Positions 23,518-35,117 of a stretch of 64,000 nt of DNA are shown piece by piece; within the stretch, counting starts at the first letter, position 1; every line of letters starts with the position of its first letter. This stretch comes from Polytolypa hystricis UAMH7299. Its lineage: Eukaryota > Ascomycota > Eurotiomycetes > Onygenales. Location of the stretch: NCBI GenBank assembly GCA_002573605.1, contig PDNA01000049.1:71400-135399 (forward strand), read 5' to 3'. The position numbers and the translations under genes were made by a program. The notes below the pieces were generated by a model. It ran no database searches. It was not told the origin of the DNA and saw only the letters and a list, made by a program, of their open reading frames with translations.

Positions 23518-25536
23518 ATGGCGCCTCCTCTGGCACACGGGAACTTCCTGCACGAGACTCGAAAGCCCACCACCTACAGCATTACCGCTCTGAAGCGATG
23601 GTCGTGTTTGAATAACAGCGACCTACCGGGTATGCGTTTCGGCATTCCACAAGCAATACTATATGCGCAGCATATGGAAAGCTAATATCAATATCATAGC
23701 TGCCCCCCAAATTAAAACCATCCACGTTTATGACTTTGATAATACATGTGAGTACAAGAGCTCCCGTGCAGTCTTGAGGCTATTGTCATGCTAATATGTA
23801 CCTGATATAGTATTCTCAAGTCCCCTCCCTAATCCGCAGCTATGGAACGGTCCTACCATAGGCTTCCTGCAGACCTACGAGTGCTTCGCGAACGGTGGCT
23901 GGTGGCACGATTCACATATTCTCGCCGCAACGGGCAAGGGAATGGAAGCGGAGGAGCCGGTGGGCTGGAAGGGATGGTGGAATGAGCAGATAGTATAACG
24001 CCCCGGCCTTTGTATCTGTGGCAGTTTTACTTACCTCTGAATTCGAAGGTGCAATTGGTAGAACTGAGCATGAAGCAAAAGGACGCTCTCACAGTCCTAC
24101 TTACCGGGAGAGCAGAAGGTCCCTTTGCAGAAATTATCAAACGGATGGTGAAAAGCAGAGACTTGGTTTTTGATCTGGTTTGCTTGAAGCCGGAGGTTGG
24201 GCCCAACAGCCAGCGGTTCGCGACGACGATGAACTTCAAGCAGATCTTCCTCGAGGATCTGGTGCTGACTTATAAAAACGCCGATGAGATTCGGATATAC
24301 GAAGACCGCCCCAAGCAGTAAGTGCGACGCCTCTCTGTTGCGCACGATATTTGCTGACTCAACCCCAGTGCCAAAGGATTCCGCGAATATTTCGAACGGT
24401 TCAACAGATCTCTACGCGCCGCTACGCCACCGCCTCCAAGAAAACCTATAGTTGCCGAAGTCATTCAGGTAACTGAGGCTAGTACTTTTCTGTCACCCGT
24501 CACGGAAGCCGCAGAAATCCAGCGCATGATCAACTCGCACAACGCTATTCTAAGTGGTCCTTCAGGGAATATTACAAAGTCGCCATACGGCCGCCTTCGC
24601 GTAAAGCGCACAATTTTCTACACAGGATACATACTATCCAACGCAGATTCGTCTCGTCTGATCAACCATCTCCTATCGCCAATGCTTCCAAGTGGAGCCG
24701 CAGACGCCGCAGACATCAAGGTCATGGCCAATAACGTTCTAATCACACCCCGCCCTGCACCAAGGTCCATCCTTGACAAGGTCGGCGGAATAGGGAAGAC
24801 GGTGAAGTGGCGCGTTACAGGCACTGCAGCCTTTGATAATCGGATATGGGCTGCCCGCGTAGCGCCGATACCTGACTCCGAGACCATCCACACCGACAAC
24901 CCTGAACCTATAATTGTTCTCGCCTTGAGGAAGGGCACGCGGCCTGCTGATGCCGGCAGGATTCGTGATTGGAAACCGGTCGCACCGGATGATATGCTCG
25001 TCTTCGACGCAGTGGTGGGCCAGAAAATGCTTCTGCGCGTGGAAGAGGAGCATCCAGAAGAGGGTGAATGGGAGAGCCTGTTCATGAACAAGAACAATAA
25101 GCGTAGGGCGCCGCCGCCGCAGCAGCAGCATATACCTCGCGAAGATGAGGCTCCATACAACAGAGACGATCACAACACAGGACGGAATTACTATCAATCC
25201 GCCAATCAGGAACACGGCTCTTCGAACCGCGGCGGCTACACACAAGGATACCAGGGCTCGAATCGGTATCATGGTGACGACGGCCCACGGCGCGGCGGCG
25301 GGCAATCTTCGTATCGCGGCTCGCGTGGTCGAGGCGGGCGTGGTGGACGAGGAGGTTCTTCCGAACGCGGTGGGCGTGGCCGAGGTCGTGGTCGTGGTCG
25401 TGGAGGTGGAGAGGCGCATCATCCGTCATATCGGTCACTGGATGACTATAGCCATGGGCCTGGGTCCGGCGGCGGGTATGATGGTCCCGACGATAGGGGA
25501 TCTGGAGGGGCTACTGGACCGGTTATGAATTATTAA
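23518..25536 (+). CDS. HAD-superfamily 'Swiss army knife' RNA-repair-like protein with RGG tail
   Basis: Members of HAD_SAK_1 combine a HAD phosphatase-like fold with other domains and are predicted to act on RNA ends; no fungal member has a firm function that I know of. Five exons, 23518-23629, 23700-23747, 23811-23992, 24049-24317 and 24369-25536, give 592 residues. HAD motif I is VYDFDNTLFSS (DxD) near residue 50, followed by PNPQLWNGPTIG. Motif II is VLLTGRAEGPFAEII and the acidic motif is IRIYEDRPKHAKGFREYF. The second half holds an uncharacterised domain (GRLRVKRTIFYTGYILSNAD). From about residue 495 on there is an RGG/RG-rich tail (RGGRGGRGGSSERGGRGRGR), typical of RNA binding. The third intron contains in-frame stops and is needed to keep the frame. 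Confidence 0.85.
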
Positions 25537-26607
25537 TTACTTCACTTTTTTTCTTTCTTTTTCCTCCGCTTACTTATTACTATTATCTGTTATTGTCATG
25601 AATGGGACGGCCTCAATGGCGTGTGCGAAATGGGCGAAACCAACAGAAATATCCCGGTAGCGGGAAGGGAAATCCGGGTGCATCTTTTTACGACTTCTTT
25701 TTTTACCCGTTTATTGTCCAGGGTTTCTATCTCGGTATGCCGTTTTGTGTCTCTTCGACTTGTCTACGTGCTTGCTTGCTTGACGGAAACCTTTCATACC
25801 CACTACCTAGGTAGTCTATGCTCTACCTTCCCCTTTTTCTTCGGATCGAGGCACATATTCTATCTTGTTCTTCCTATGTGCATATTTATTTTATACTAGT
25901 TTTTTTCTAGCTTTTTATATAATTTCCACAACTCTCGCGCCCGAGTCTGGTATTTATGAATGGAAGATTTTTCTTTTTTTAAAAAAAGATTAATTGAGTG
26001 TCGGACTGCTTGATATGTTTGTATGTTGTTTGTATTATTCTCGTTTAAGGGGACTGGCACTGGGGCTGGGGCTGGGGCGATGTAATCAATCTCCAATCTC
26101 CATGGAGCCACTTGAAAAACCGGCACACAGTAAGCAGCAGCGCGAGCCAAGTATAGTGAAAGGGGGGGGGACCGAGAGAACTAAAACCAACTGCTTAGGC
26201 CAGACGAGTATCATAGAAATTTATGTGACTTGAAGGAGAGAGAAAGGGAAGAAGAAAGAATGGCAGACGGCAGCAGAAGGATGAAATGGGGTGACCCATT
26301 TCTGGTGCGCCTGCTAACCGTGTTATTGATGCTTTTAAATGCTGATTGTTTTCTGGATATATTTTCCTTTTTGAAATAGGGGCCGGGCAAATGGGGTCTT
26401 TTTTCTCAGCAGAGACAGCTGGGGTCAGGCCGGGGGACGCAGAAGAGTAAGTGACAGGATAAAACAAGGGCTAGGAAATTTTTGTTCTTCTTCAATTTAC
26501 TTTAGATTTTTCTAATCCAAGTAAAATTCCTCCCATCAACATTTCATGTCTTTCTACAGCCCGCCCCCCTTTCCTCCTTTCCAACCCCTGGGCCTACACA
26601 CACACCT
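25537..26607. other. Convergent 1.07 kb region
   Basis: A tail-to-tail gap between HAD_SAK and SLD2 with T-rich stretches, a GGGGCT repeat near 26060-26077 and a G run at 26162-26170. No gene is seen. Confidence 0.5.
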
Positions 26608-28576
26608 TTACCGCCCTCTCCGTCCAAATCTCCCACCACCCCTCCCCTTCGCCCCACGACCCCGAATCTTCAACCTGCGATAATTGGCATGTGCTTCAGG
26701 CTTGATTTTTTTCGGGGCGCCCGTTTTCGTTGTCGTTTGTTTCGTCTCCGCACTACCCTTCTTCTCTGTAGATTTGGGATTCGCGACGACGGCGAGCGGA
26801 GGTTTCTGATTCTTTTTCGTAGCTGTAGATGCAGTTCCATCATCATCATCATCGTTATCATCATCTACGTATTCTGCGTCGGATTCTAGATCTAGATCTA
26901 GATCCAGGTGCGCTGCGCCCGCGTCGTCGTCGTAATCGGCAGCGGCAGCGGATATAACATTATCTTCGCTAGCTTGAATAGGTCCCGAGACAGCTAATTC
27001 ATCGTCACTTTCACCGTTTGTGTCATTGTCGGCCGTGGTCCATTGTGGGTTTGGCTTCTGTTTCGAGCGCACAGGACGCATGATTACCCTTCTGGTGGTT
27101 CTCTTTTGGCCCTTCTTCCTCCACACGCGTTGCGGGGGGACGTTTTTAGCACCACCCTCTCCTTCTTCCCCTTGCTGTTGGATATTATTAGTCGCTGGGA
27201 GCTGGCTATCTTCCACCTGCACATGAGTAGAAGCATCGTCACCCTCATGATTCGCCCGTTGCTGCTGCTGCTGAAATTCCTCCGCCTCAAGCTCCCTAAG
27301 AATCTCCATCTCCTCATCCAATTTCTCCTCCTCCATATCCCTCAGCCCTTTCACGATCTGACTCAACCCCTTGCCCACGACCCGTTGCGGCATGCGCACA
27401 GCCACAGGACTTAGATCCTCCCCACTCCCCCGCTTCGATGGATCGAATGCTAGCACATTCCTCCGCCGTAAAAACGAAGGTGTCCCCGACGACTCCACAC
27501 CGCCGCCTTCGCCCCCCTCCTGAGATGCGTCGTTATTTCCTGCACCACCATTCCCATCCCCATCCCCATCCCCATCCCCGCTTGGAAACCCACCGCGAAA
27601 CCGCACAGTCGTCGGTGTGGCGAAGAAGTTTGCGAGATAGAATTTCTTCGCTGATGATGCGGGGGTCAATGAATACCGCCTCCTTCCCCCACTTTTCGGC
27701 GTCGCATCGCCTGCTTGTTGTCGTTGTTGCTGCTGTTGGGCTCTGCGCGACGGCGTCTGCACATCCACTCCTCCGACATCTCTCTTCCTTTTCGCCGACG
27801 GCGTTGACGTAACGTCCCCACCACCACCGCCTCTGCCGCTACTACCGGGAGCCGAGTGTAAATCAAACAATCCCAATGCCTTGCCGTCGCGACGAGGTGT
27901 CGGACCAATTACATTCGACTGTACCGCGTGGATATTATTGCTGCTACCACGACCGGGAGTAGAGAGTAAACCGAACAATCCCAACGCCTTGCCGTCGCGC
28001 TGTGGCGTCGGACCAATTACATCGCGCAGTGGGAGCGGCGAACTCGACTGCCCCGTGTGGATATGTGTGCTGGGACTGAAGAGGCGGCGGAGCGTGGAGG
28101 GCGAGTCGTAAGGGTCGAGTTGGGAGGGATGATGCTGGCGGCCGTGGTGAAGCGGTTTTCTGGGCGTGATGAAAGATGTGGATGTGGATGTGGATGTGGA
28201 TGTGTGTTTTGTGGCTTTGTGCGGTGTGGATGCCGTCGAGTGGTAGTGGGCATCTTGTTCTGCGTAGGATTTTCGCTTTTTGCTGTTACTGCTGTTGTTG
28301 TCTTCAAGAGATGTGGATGAGGATATTTGTTCGCGCAAACGTGTGTAGGCTTTATATTTGGCAGCTATTGTTTTTTCCCCCAAACATATGTCAGAAACTT
28401 TATAATCACGAACAAAAAGAGAAGTCCTTAGCAAAATACTAGCTCATACCTATCACAGGATCGCCTTTTATATCATCGCGTCCAGCCTTGCGCCCGCCAT
28501 TTGCGGCGGAAAATGCGCGTTCCCAATCCTTTAATTCGGCGCGGAGGGAGGTGGCTTGTTGGTCGTGGACACTCAT
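26608..28576 (-). CDS. SLD2: DNA replication initiation regulator Sld2 (Drc1, RecQL4-N related)
   Basis: Sld2 is the CDK target that, once phosphorylated, binds Dpb11 and helps load GINS and Pol epsilon at origins. Two exons, complement of 26608-28364 and 28450-28576, give 627 residues. The N-terminal Sld2 signature is clear across the splice site: LRAELKDWERAFSAANGGRK, then DPVIAAKYKAYTRLREQIS. A dense set of S/T-P sites follows (ASTPHK, VIGPTPQRDGK, VIGPTPRRDGK, LTPASSAKKFYLANFFATP), fitting CDK control. The conserved block FYLANFFATPTTVRFRGGFP is intact, and the C-terminus is basic (RRLKIRGRGAKGRGGGRFGR). Microsatellites code for Thr-Ser and Gly-Asp runs. ATG 28576 is preferred over an in-frame upstream ATG at 28741, whose extension lacks the family pattern. 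Confidence 0.9.
27868..28020 (-). repeat. In-frame duplicated segment inside SLD2
   Basis: Two copies of a 45 bp segment, 27868-27912 and 27976-28020, are spaced exactly 108 bp (36 codons) apart. They encode the repeated protein motif VIGPTP(R/Q)RDGKALGLF. Confidence 0.9.
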
Positions 28577-29063
28577 TGGATGGGCGCCGTAGAGAGATTG
28601 GCTGGGGGGGGGGGGGGGAGAGAATTCAAATGGGAATGTTATGTATGGAAGGGTTGTCAACATATTAGAAATTATGTGAGGTTGAGATGTTAATTGTCGC
28701 GTCGCGAGGCGCGTCAGAGCGATGACGTCACGTGCTGACACCTTTTCGCGACAGGGGCAATGCAGACTGCATACATCATGTGTATGAATTTTCCATATCT
28801 CAAGGTAGGAGAGGCAGAAGCGCAGAGATAGCCAATTCTAATAGTAATGTACCGTACATTTCAAGAGGATACATCGTTGTAGTGGCTCTGAATGACTTTC
28901 ATTGAGAGCATCTGGCCCTGCCATCACCCTATTGTTCTAGCATCTAGCTATAGAGTTTTTCTGGAGGCCCTTATACACACATGGCGTCTGGAGCTAGGTA
29001 CTACTCAAGTAGTATATATCGCCCGACCCAAGGCAGTGTTACACAATCGCAAAAAGAAAACCC
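28577..29063. other. Region upstream of SLD2
   Basis: It contains the SLD2 promoter and the 3' end of the Apd1-like gene. A poly-G run of 13-14 (28603-28617) lies just upstream of the SLD2 start. Around 28690-28740 the minus strand reads TGACGTCATCGC (CRE-like TGACGTCA) and CGACGCGAC. Confidence 0.45.
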
Positions 29064-30106
29064 CTACCAACTCATTAAGCCCCTCTGTAAATCAAACCCC
29101 CCCCTCAACCTCTCCTCCGGCCTCACAACTTTCCCCTGCAAAATCGTAAACCGCACAATCCCTTCACAATGCTCCGGCCTCACCCTGGCCAACCAAATCA
29201 TCTGCTCCTCCTTCCGACGATACACCAACACATTCGCCGCAAACTTATGTCCGCCAACGTGGGAGACAAACGCGATGCCCACGCCGCCGGCCCGAGAGTC
29301 GTCGTCGTCCCGCGCGAGGCCTAGCGGTCGGAGGTGCCGCTCTAATTCGCGCTTTATGAGGGGCGCGGAGATGCCGCACCGCGCGTCGCGCGTGCGGTGA
29401 GAGCAGAGTAGGACCATGTAGTCGCGCTCGCAGGGGCGGGTGGTGAGTCTGTGGTTTGGGTTAGGAGAAGGAGGAGGGATGGGGGAGGGGGAATTGACGA
29501 AGCGGTCCATGAATTCGGGGAGGTCGGCCTGGATGACGCCGTCGACGAAGGTGAAAGATGGAAGAACGAGGAGGGTAGTCGGCTTCGTAGATGTTGAGTT
29601 ATCCGTTGTATTGCTGTTGTTGTTGCTGTCGTCGAGCGGGTCAATTGATAGGTTTGACGCGGATACCATCATGCGCTGCATAGGGGTTGATGATGTCTCA
29701 GCATCTCTGTTATTCTTCACCAATTGGGGAAAGAAAAAAGAGAAAAGGCAATTCACACCCCCTTCTTATCTTTAAACGCCCCCCGCTCAAACGCTTGCAT
29801 CAGACTTCCCTCCTCAGTCTCTGCCTTGCGGACCCAATCCGCTTTTCCCGTAGCAACCAGCACATGTGTGGTCACCGGCTTGATGCCGCCGTACAGCTGT
29901 CTGGAGTTGTTTGTATTGAAGCGCGCGGGATACTGCACAGTGCAATCAGCGCAGTCGCGCAGACAGTCTGGCCCGTCGACTTGCGGGTCGACCTTGGGGA
30001 AGATGTAAGCATCATCTCTGTCCGTGTTCTGGTTTGAGCTGTCGCTGTCCAAACCCAGCTTTCCGAAGGACCAGAGGGATTTCAGCATTTTTCTTTCGTC
30101 ATTCAC
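29064..30106 (-). CDS. Apd1/Aim32-like thioredoxin-fold [2Fe-2S] ferredoxin (Suc_Fer family)
   Basis: Proteins of the sucrase/ferredoxin-like family have a thioredoxin fold and bind a [2Fe-2S] cluster through two Cys and two His; yeast Apd1 and Aim32 are examples. Two exons, complement of 29064-29714 and 29759-30106, give 332 residues, joined by a 44 nt intron whose removal keeps phase. The N-terminal half has the family DGPDCLRDCADCTVQYPARF motif. The cluster-binding part is LLCSHRTRDARCGISAPLIK (two cysteines) and FVSHVGGHKFAANVLVY, whose HxxxH gives the two histidine ligands. The C-terminus ends RPEERLRGGFDLQRGLMSW, typical of the family (conserved Trp). Start 30106 or the next ATG at 30088 are both possible. 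Confidence 0.88.
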
Positions 30107-30709
30107 TCCTGGCAGGGGAAATGATGCAGATATAATAAGTGAGTACAGTGTGATGTACTTCGTATTGTAGACGAATATAAAGGAAGAAAATGGCGACTCT
30201 GGTCTTCAACTGTGGCATTCAAGAGCAAAGAAACGGAATGCAGCTGCCTGTAAAGAGCAGGACAGGATTAACCACTGCCCTTGCAGCGGGGATTAACTAC
30301 ATGTCGAAGCTGCAGAATGGAAATGTCTGCTCTGTATGGAGATGGAGATGGATTATCTCCGAGCGGGCGGAGGCTTCTGTGTGTTTGTATGCTTGGAGAG
30401 ATCTTACACGCTGTTACTGGTAGTTACTGTTATTTCGTCTTCCACACTACTGGCGTTCTGCTGTGTACGGTAACTGTCAATACCGTACACGACGCGGTTA
30501 ACTCCGCGCAACTCCGCCTTCCGCAGCCTCGGACATGTCGGTGTAACCAGCACAGTCTCCCTCTCTCTCTCTCTCTGTCTCGCATTGGAATATTGCCTGT
30601 AGTTATCATATATTCCTCTTCTTCTGCTTCTCGCTTTCCCCGAGACCTCTTTGAATCCATTGTGTGCTACCACGTTGGCGTTGGCGTTGCTGCCGGTGAT
30701 ATCCTTACC
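30107..30709. promoter_or_regulatory. Divergent region upstream of the Zn2Cys6 gene
   Basis: A 603 bp gap between divergent genes. A (CT)n run lies at 30557-30578. Imperfect inverted pairs of CGGTAAC and GTTACTG-like sequence (30413-30475) occur. An in-frame upstream extension of the regulator (to 30281) does not resemble coding sequence and was not used. Confidence 0.4.
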
Positions 30710-33363
30710 ATGTCGGCCCCCGACCCCCCAGCGGACACAGCTAACACCACCACCACCACCACCGACCACCACGACCGAGCCGAGACCGCCCGTCGGAAAA
30801 GGCGGAGAAGAACCATTGCCTGTGCTCAATGCCGCAGCAGAAAAGTTAAGTGCGACTTGGAATACCCGTCATGCGGCCGTTGCAGAAAGGGTCCTTGGCC
30901 GGATGCATGCGTGTATGAGTCTCCTGCGCCGCCATGGCAGCATCACCACCGGCAGCAGCAACAACAACATGAACAGCAACAGCAGCATGAACAACAACAG
31001 CAACAACAACCGTTGTCTGCTGGGTCGTCTGTCAACTGGCGGCAGAGAAATGATGCAACGGGGACTGCTGCTGGATTGCCACCGACTCCACGCTCAGTCC
31101 CTCTACAGGGCGATGACAAGAGATCGAGGGAGCTCGAACGAGCTGCACCCGCTCATGATCAATCATCGCCAAGCGCTGCTTCATCTCGACTGGGGAATGT
31201 CCAGCAACATTGGCCTGGACACACATCAAGTCCAGGAGACTTGGGCTCCGGAAGGGACCCGCGACGTCTGGATATTCCCAACCGATCGCTCCTCGGAGGC
31301 AAGGAGACGAGAACCCGCTTCTTCGGCTGTAGCAATGTTGCCAGCTTAACGTCTGAGGTGAGTCACTATTCCCTCATCATCCGTAATTCCAGAGAGTAAC
31401 AACTACCCGATGTTAATACGAGGAATCCAGTTTGAAGGATTCAAGTCCTTCATCCGCGAGGTGAACGATTCAAACCCCCTCGTGGAGAGACTGCGTCGGG
31501 ACATGTCGTTCCTGAAAACAGCAAAGTCCCAGAAACCTTTATCTGGTGATCTAGCTCTGGACCCCAATTTCCTGAGAAGCCTGCTCCCACCACGATCTCT
31601 GGTCGAGAACCTGGTGAACTGCTACTTCTCGTATGTGGGAAGAACCCATCGCGTTTTGCACATGCGCACTTTCCGGCGTGAGCTTAGAGCTCTCTGGGAT
31701 AAGCCACTGGAAGCTGATGCTGCCTTTGTCGTGCAGCTGCTCCTGGTCATGGCTATTGTGTGGAGCGTCAATACTCCCAGCCCCCTAACCCCTGCAGGGG
31801 ATAGAGTGCTTTCTCATACTGTTGCAATGGACTGGATTCGATGGGCCGACGCCTGGCTACATCACTGTGAGATAAAACGGCCTGATCTTACGGTCTTGCA
31901 AGTCCGCTGTCTACTCCTACTCGCAAAGGACGCCAATTTCACCCAAAAGAACCAGGCTTGGGCGGCTGCTGGTACTTTGGTCAGGCTGGCGATGTCTGCC
32001 GGGTGTCACCGGGAGCCAGACCCCAGCGCCAGAATATCAATTTTTAACCGCGAAATGAGGAGGAGGATATGGGCTACGGTGATGGAGCTGGACCTACGTG
32101 CATCACTGGATCGAGGGATGTCGCCTACCGTCCAACAGCCGGATTATGACTGCGCCCCCCCACTGAATATCAACGACGAGGACGTCCATGAAACTACTAC
32201 CCAGTATCCAGAGCCTAAGCCCTTGGACGCTGTCACAGACTCCTCGTTCCAGACTACTCTTATCCAGTCAATAGGTCTACGATTACGAATATGCGCGCTG
32301 GTAAACGCCCCTCGTGTGACCATCACCTCAGAGGAGCTGTCCCGACTCGATGACGAAATCGAGCAGTACCTTCAGCAGATCCCCAACTGGCAAGCCTCTA
32401 CCCTCCTCAAAGACAGTGCGCAGAACCGGGAAATCGTGCTCTGGCGCTCTCTTATCGAAGCCAGCCTGCGACGCAGCCAGCTTTCTCTCCACGCCTGCTG
32501 CGCATTGGGCGTGGTGCAGGACTCATTCTTTACGAACTCGTGGCATACGCGGCTAGAAGTCGCCATGGTGATATTATGCCAACAGCAGTTGCTGGTGGAT
32601 AGTGTGGGGAAGTGGGCATGGTGTGCGTTGAGTGATACCACGTTCCAGGCTGCGCTGACCATATGCCATCATCTGCACGCCTCGCCGGAGCGTAATTTCT
32701 GTAAGTCAGCATAACCAGAGAGATATATACACAGTTGACTCGCTTACAAAAGAAACCCTTAACAGCATCGTCTATAGTCCACAAAGTCGTCCCCAGTATC
32801 GCGGAATCTCTGCTCTCACTAGTCGAGAGAGTCCTCCCCTGGCTCGAGGACAAGTTTCTCGTGCTAGAAAAGGGGATGCGCGAGCATTGGTTCCTATGCA
32901 TAACCATCGCGCTGGTCAAGAGCAAGCTGTGGTCTGAATCGAGGCTTCTGCACCAGAAGGAGGCGGTCGATCGGATCTCGGGGATCGGGTATAATATGCT
33001 ATCGCGACATATAGGGGATATTAGCGATAGTTTTGAGAGCCAGAGGGTGAGCAGAAATACACCGCCGCAGAATCTACTGATTGTGTCATGGATGGATTCC
33101 ATGCTGATGATCTTGCATAGGGACAGAATACCGATACACCAGGCCAGGCGAACGCTTTGCCGTCTATGTCGCCTGCAGATAACACGTCCTTGAATGGCAA
33201 GGAGCCTACTGACTTTGGCGTGAGTGTTTTATCCTTCTTTCCCGGGCTACGGTATTGAGATTTGTACTGATCGCCTTTTGTCCGCCTCTAGCATGCATTT
33301 AGCGAGTGGGATTTCCTGTTCGGAGACTTGACCAGCGGGGTATCTGGGTTTGCAGGGAGTTAG
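30710..33363 (+). CDS. Zn2Cys6 fungal transcription factor with Fungal_trans domain
   Basis: This is a DNA-binding regulator of the GAL4 type. Exons 30710-31357, 31431-32700, 32766-33046, 33121-33219 and 33292-33363 give 789 residues. The binuclear zinc cluster is at about residues 38-66: CAQCRSRKVKCDLEYPSCGR, then CRKGPWPDAC, preceded by a basic stretch (RRKRRRRTIA). A glutamine/histidine-rich region encoded by CAA/CAG repeats follows (30947-31010). The middle homology region carries the usual Fungal_trans features: YFSYVGRTHRVLHMRTFRRE, AGTLVRLAMSAGCHREPD and REMRRRIWATVMELDLRASL. The C-terminus ends SEWDFLFGDLTSGVSGFAGS, a plausible acidic-aromatic activation segment. The nearest genes downstream are two dehydrogenases on the other strand, possible targets. 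The target pathway cannot be told. Confidence 0.9.
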
Positions 33364-33631
33364 GGGGTTTTCAACAGAAGATATTATCTTTGGGTATATA
33401 TACTCGGGATTAACCATCTAAATCCGAAGGAATGGATAAAATGGCTTTAATACTTGCTTCTTGGATATAATTTTAATAAAGATATGAAATGTACAGAAAA
33501 TCCAACCATGTTATATTCAGGGTATGCTCTCATTACAAAAAGTCCAAGCAAATATAACGCATCTAGCGAAAAGAAAACAAGGGGGTATGGGAACCATTTC
33601 ATCATAACTAAACCTCCTCACTCCTTTCTCA
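33364..33631. other. Convergent 3' gap between the regulator and the first dehydrogenase
   Basis: A short AT-rich gap holding both 3' ends; nothing else is visible. Confidence 0.5.
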
Positions 33632-34541
33632 TCACTGCCACCCTCCATCCACACTCTGCACAGAACCCGTAATATACGACGCGGCATCACTCAGCAAGAA
33701 ACAAACCACCTGCGCGACCTCGTTCGCCGTGCCTGGGCGCGAAATCACAGACGGAACCTCCGGCGTGGTCACGCCTTGGATGGCATTCGCTTTATCGAGA
33801 AGCGGCGTTTGGATAGATCCTCTAAATTTTTTTATCTTTTTTAAGCCACGTCCACCCCCTCCAACTTGCATGGAATGGAATTCCTAAAAAAAAAAAAAGA
33901 AAGGGATGGATGGAAAAAAAAACTTACGGCGCAACACAATTAACCCTAACTCCCGGCCCAACCTCCTTCGCCACACTCCTACTCAATCCAATAACACCAT
34001 GCTTACTCGCCGAATACGCAGCATGATTCTTAAACCCAATCAATCCCTGAATACTCGAAGCGTTGACGATACTCCCCTTTCCCTCCCCTTCCGGCAATCC
34101 TCTATCTTCGCCCCCCTTATTACCCATCATAGCCCTAATCTGCGCACGCATACAATACATCAACCCAGTAAGATTCACAGACATAATCATATCCCACTGC
34201 GCATCATCGTCGTCGGATTCTATGAGGCCTTTCATCCCGTGATCCGCGCCGATTACGCCCGCCATATTCGCTGCACCGTCTAGACGGCCGAAGCGGGAGA
34301 TTGTAGATGCTATCCAGGTGTCGACAGCGGCGCGGTCGCGCACGTCGAGGACTGTGGTCATGATTTTTGCTGGTGATGATGATGGGAGTGGGCAGATTAC
34401 GGCGATGGCGTTGGAGAGGGAGTCACGGGATATGTCGGCGAGGGAGAGATATGCGCCTTGAGAGTGGAGGAGGGCGGCGGTGGAGAGACCGATGCCTGAG
34501 AGCCCGGTTATGGCGTAGACGCGGTTGGTGTGTGTGGACAT
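33632..34541 (-). CDS. Short-chain dehydrogenase/reductase (classical SDR) A
   Basis: This is an NAD(P)-dependent oxidoreductase with a Rossmann fold; the substrate is unknown. Two exons, complement of 33632-33821 and 33928-34541, give 267 residues, normal for a classical SDR. The cofactor motif is ITGLSGIGLSTA (TGxxxGIG). The acidic LADISRDS after beta-2 suggests NAD(H) preference. The NNAG equivalent is AANMAGV, and the catalytic Ser and Tyr-Lys are in NASSIQGLIG and YSASKHGVIGLSRS. The end, ASYITGSVQSVDGGWQ, is the typical SDR C-terminus. The intron is 106 nt with a very A/T-rich interior. It shares a 5.5 kb block with a Zn2Cys6 regulator and a second SDR. Confidence 0.92.
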
Positions 34542-35117
34542 TTTGGGATAGTTAGTATGGAGTAGGGGAGTGTAGATCTAGATCACGGTTCTTTTGCCGG
34601 GAGGATGGATGGATGGATGTCGAATATGTAGTAATGTTCACATATATATATATGTATACCTGATTCTCAGCTTCATCAAACTCTTCTAGGTCTGTGGAGT
34701 GAGATCGTCGTTCCGCCTAAATCATGGGACGAAAAACATTTCGGTTTTTCATATCTTCAGAGGAGATATCTTGTTTTCCCTTTCTGCGTTGGAAAATGCG
34801 GGGAAAAGCTGTTCGGGGTAATGCATAGCGAGTGGGGGCAGTAAGCTTATTAATAAGCTTAGTTCGAATAGAGCGAGGATAAAGCGGCGATGGAGATTGG
34901 GCCTTTTTGGGACTAGGGCCTTGCCGATAGTAACTTAAGGCTATCTATCACGTCTCCCACAAAAACACCGAAACGCCAACTTCTCGCCGAACAGTAGAAA
35001 AAGTACAGCGCGGTACAACACGCCTCGACAAAGTTGGCCCGTTCCGTAATGCTCAGCTAGCTATGACAACTTGAAAAAAAAAAAAAAAAACACCCCAGTG
35101 ACGAGGCGTCTGTCATT
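34542..35117. promoter_or_regulatory. Upstream region of dehydrogenase A
   Basis: It holds the promoter of dehydrogenase A and the 3' end of dehydrogenase B. It includes a GGAT repeat (34603-34618), an (AT)n run near 34644-34656, an imperfect palindrome TAAGCTTATTAATAAGCTTA (34842-34861) and a poly-A run of about 18 (35073-35090). Confidence 0.5.

Noticed and set aside
28176..28204. (GTGGAT)n microsatellite as a regulatory repeat
   Set aside because: It lies inside the SLD2 coding exon and encodes a Thr-Ser run in frame.
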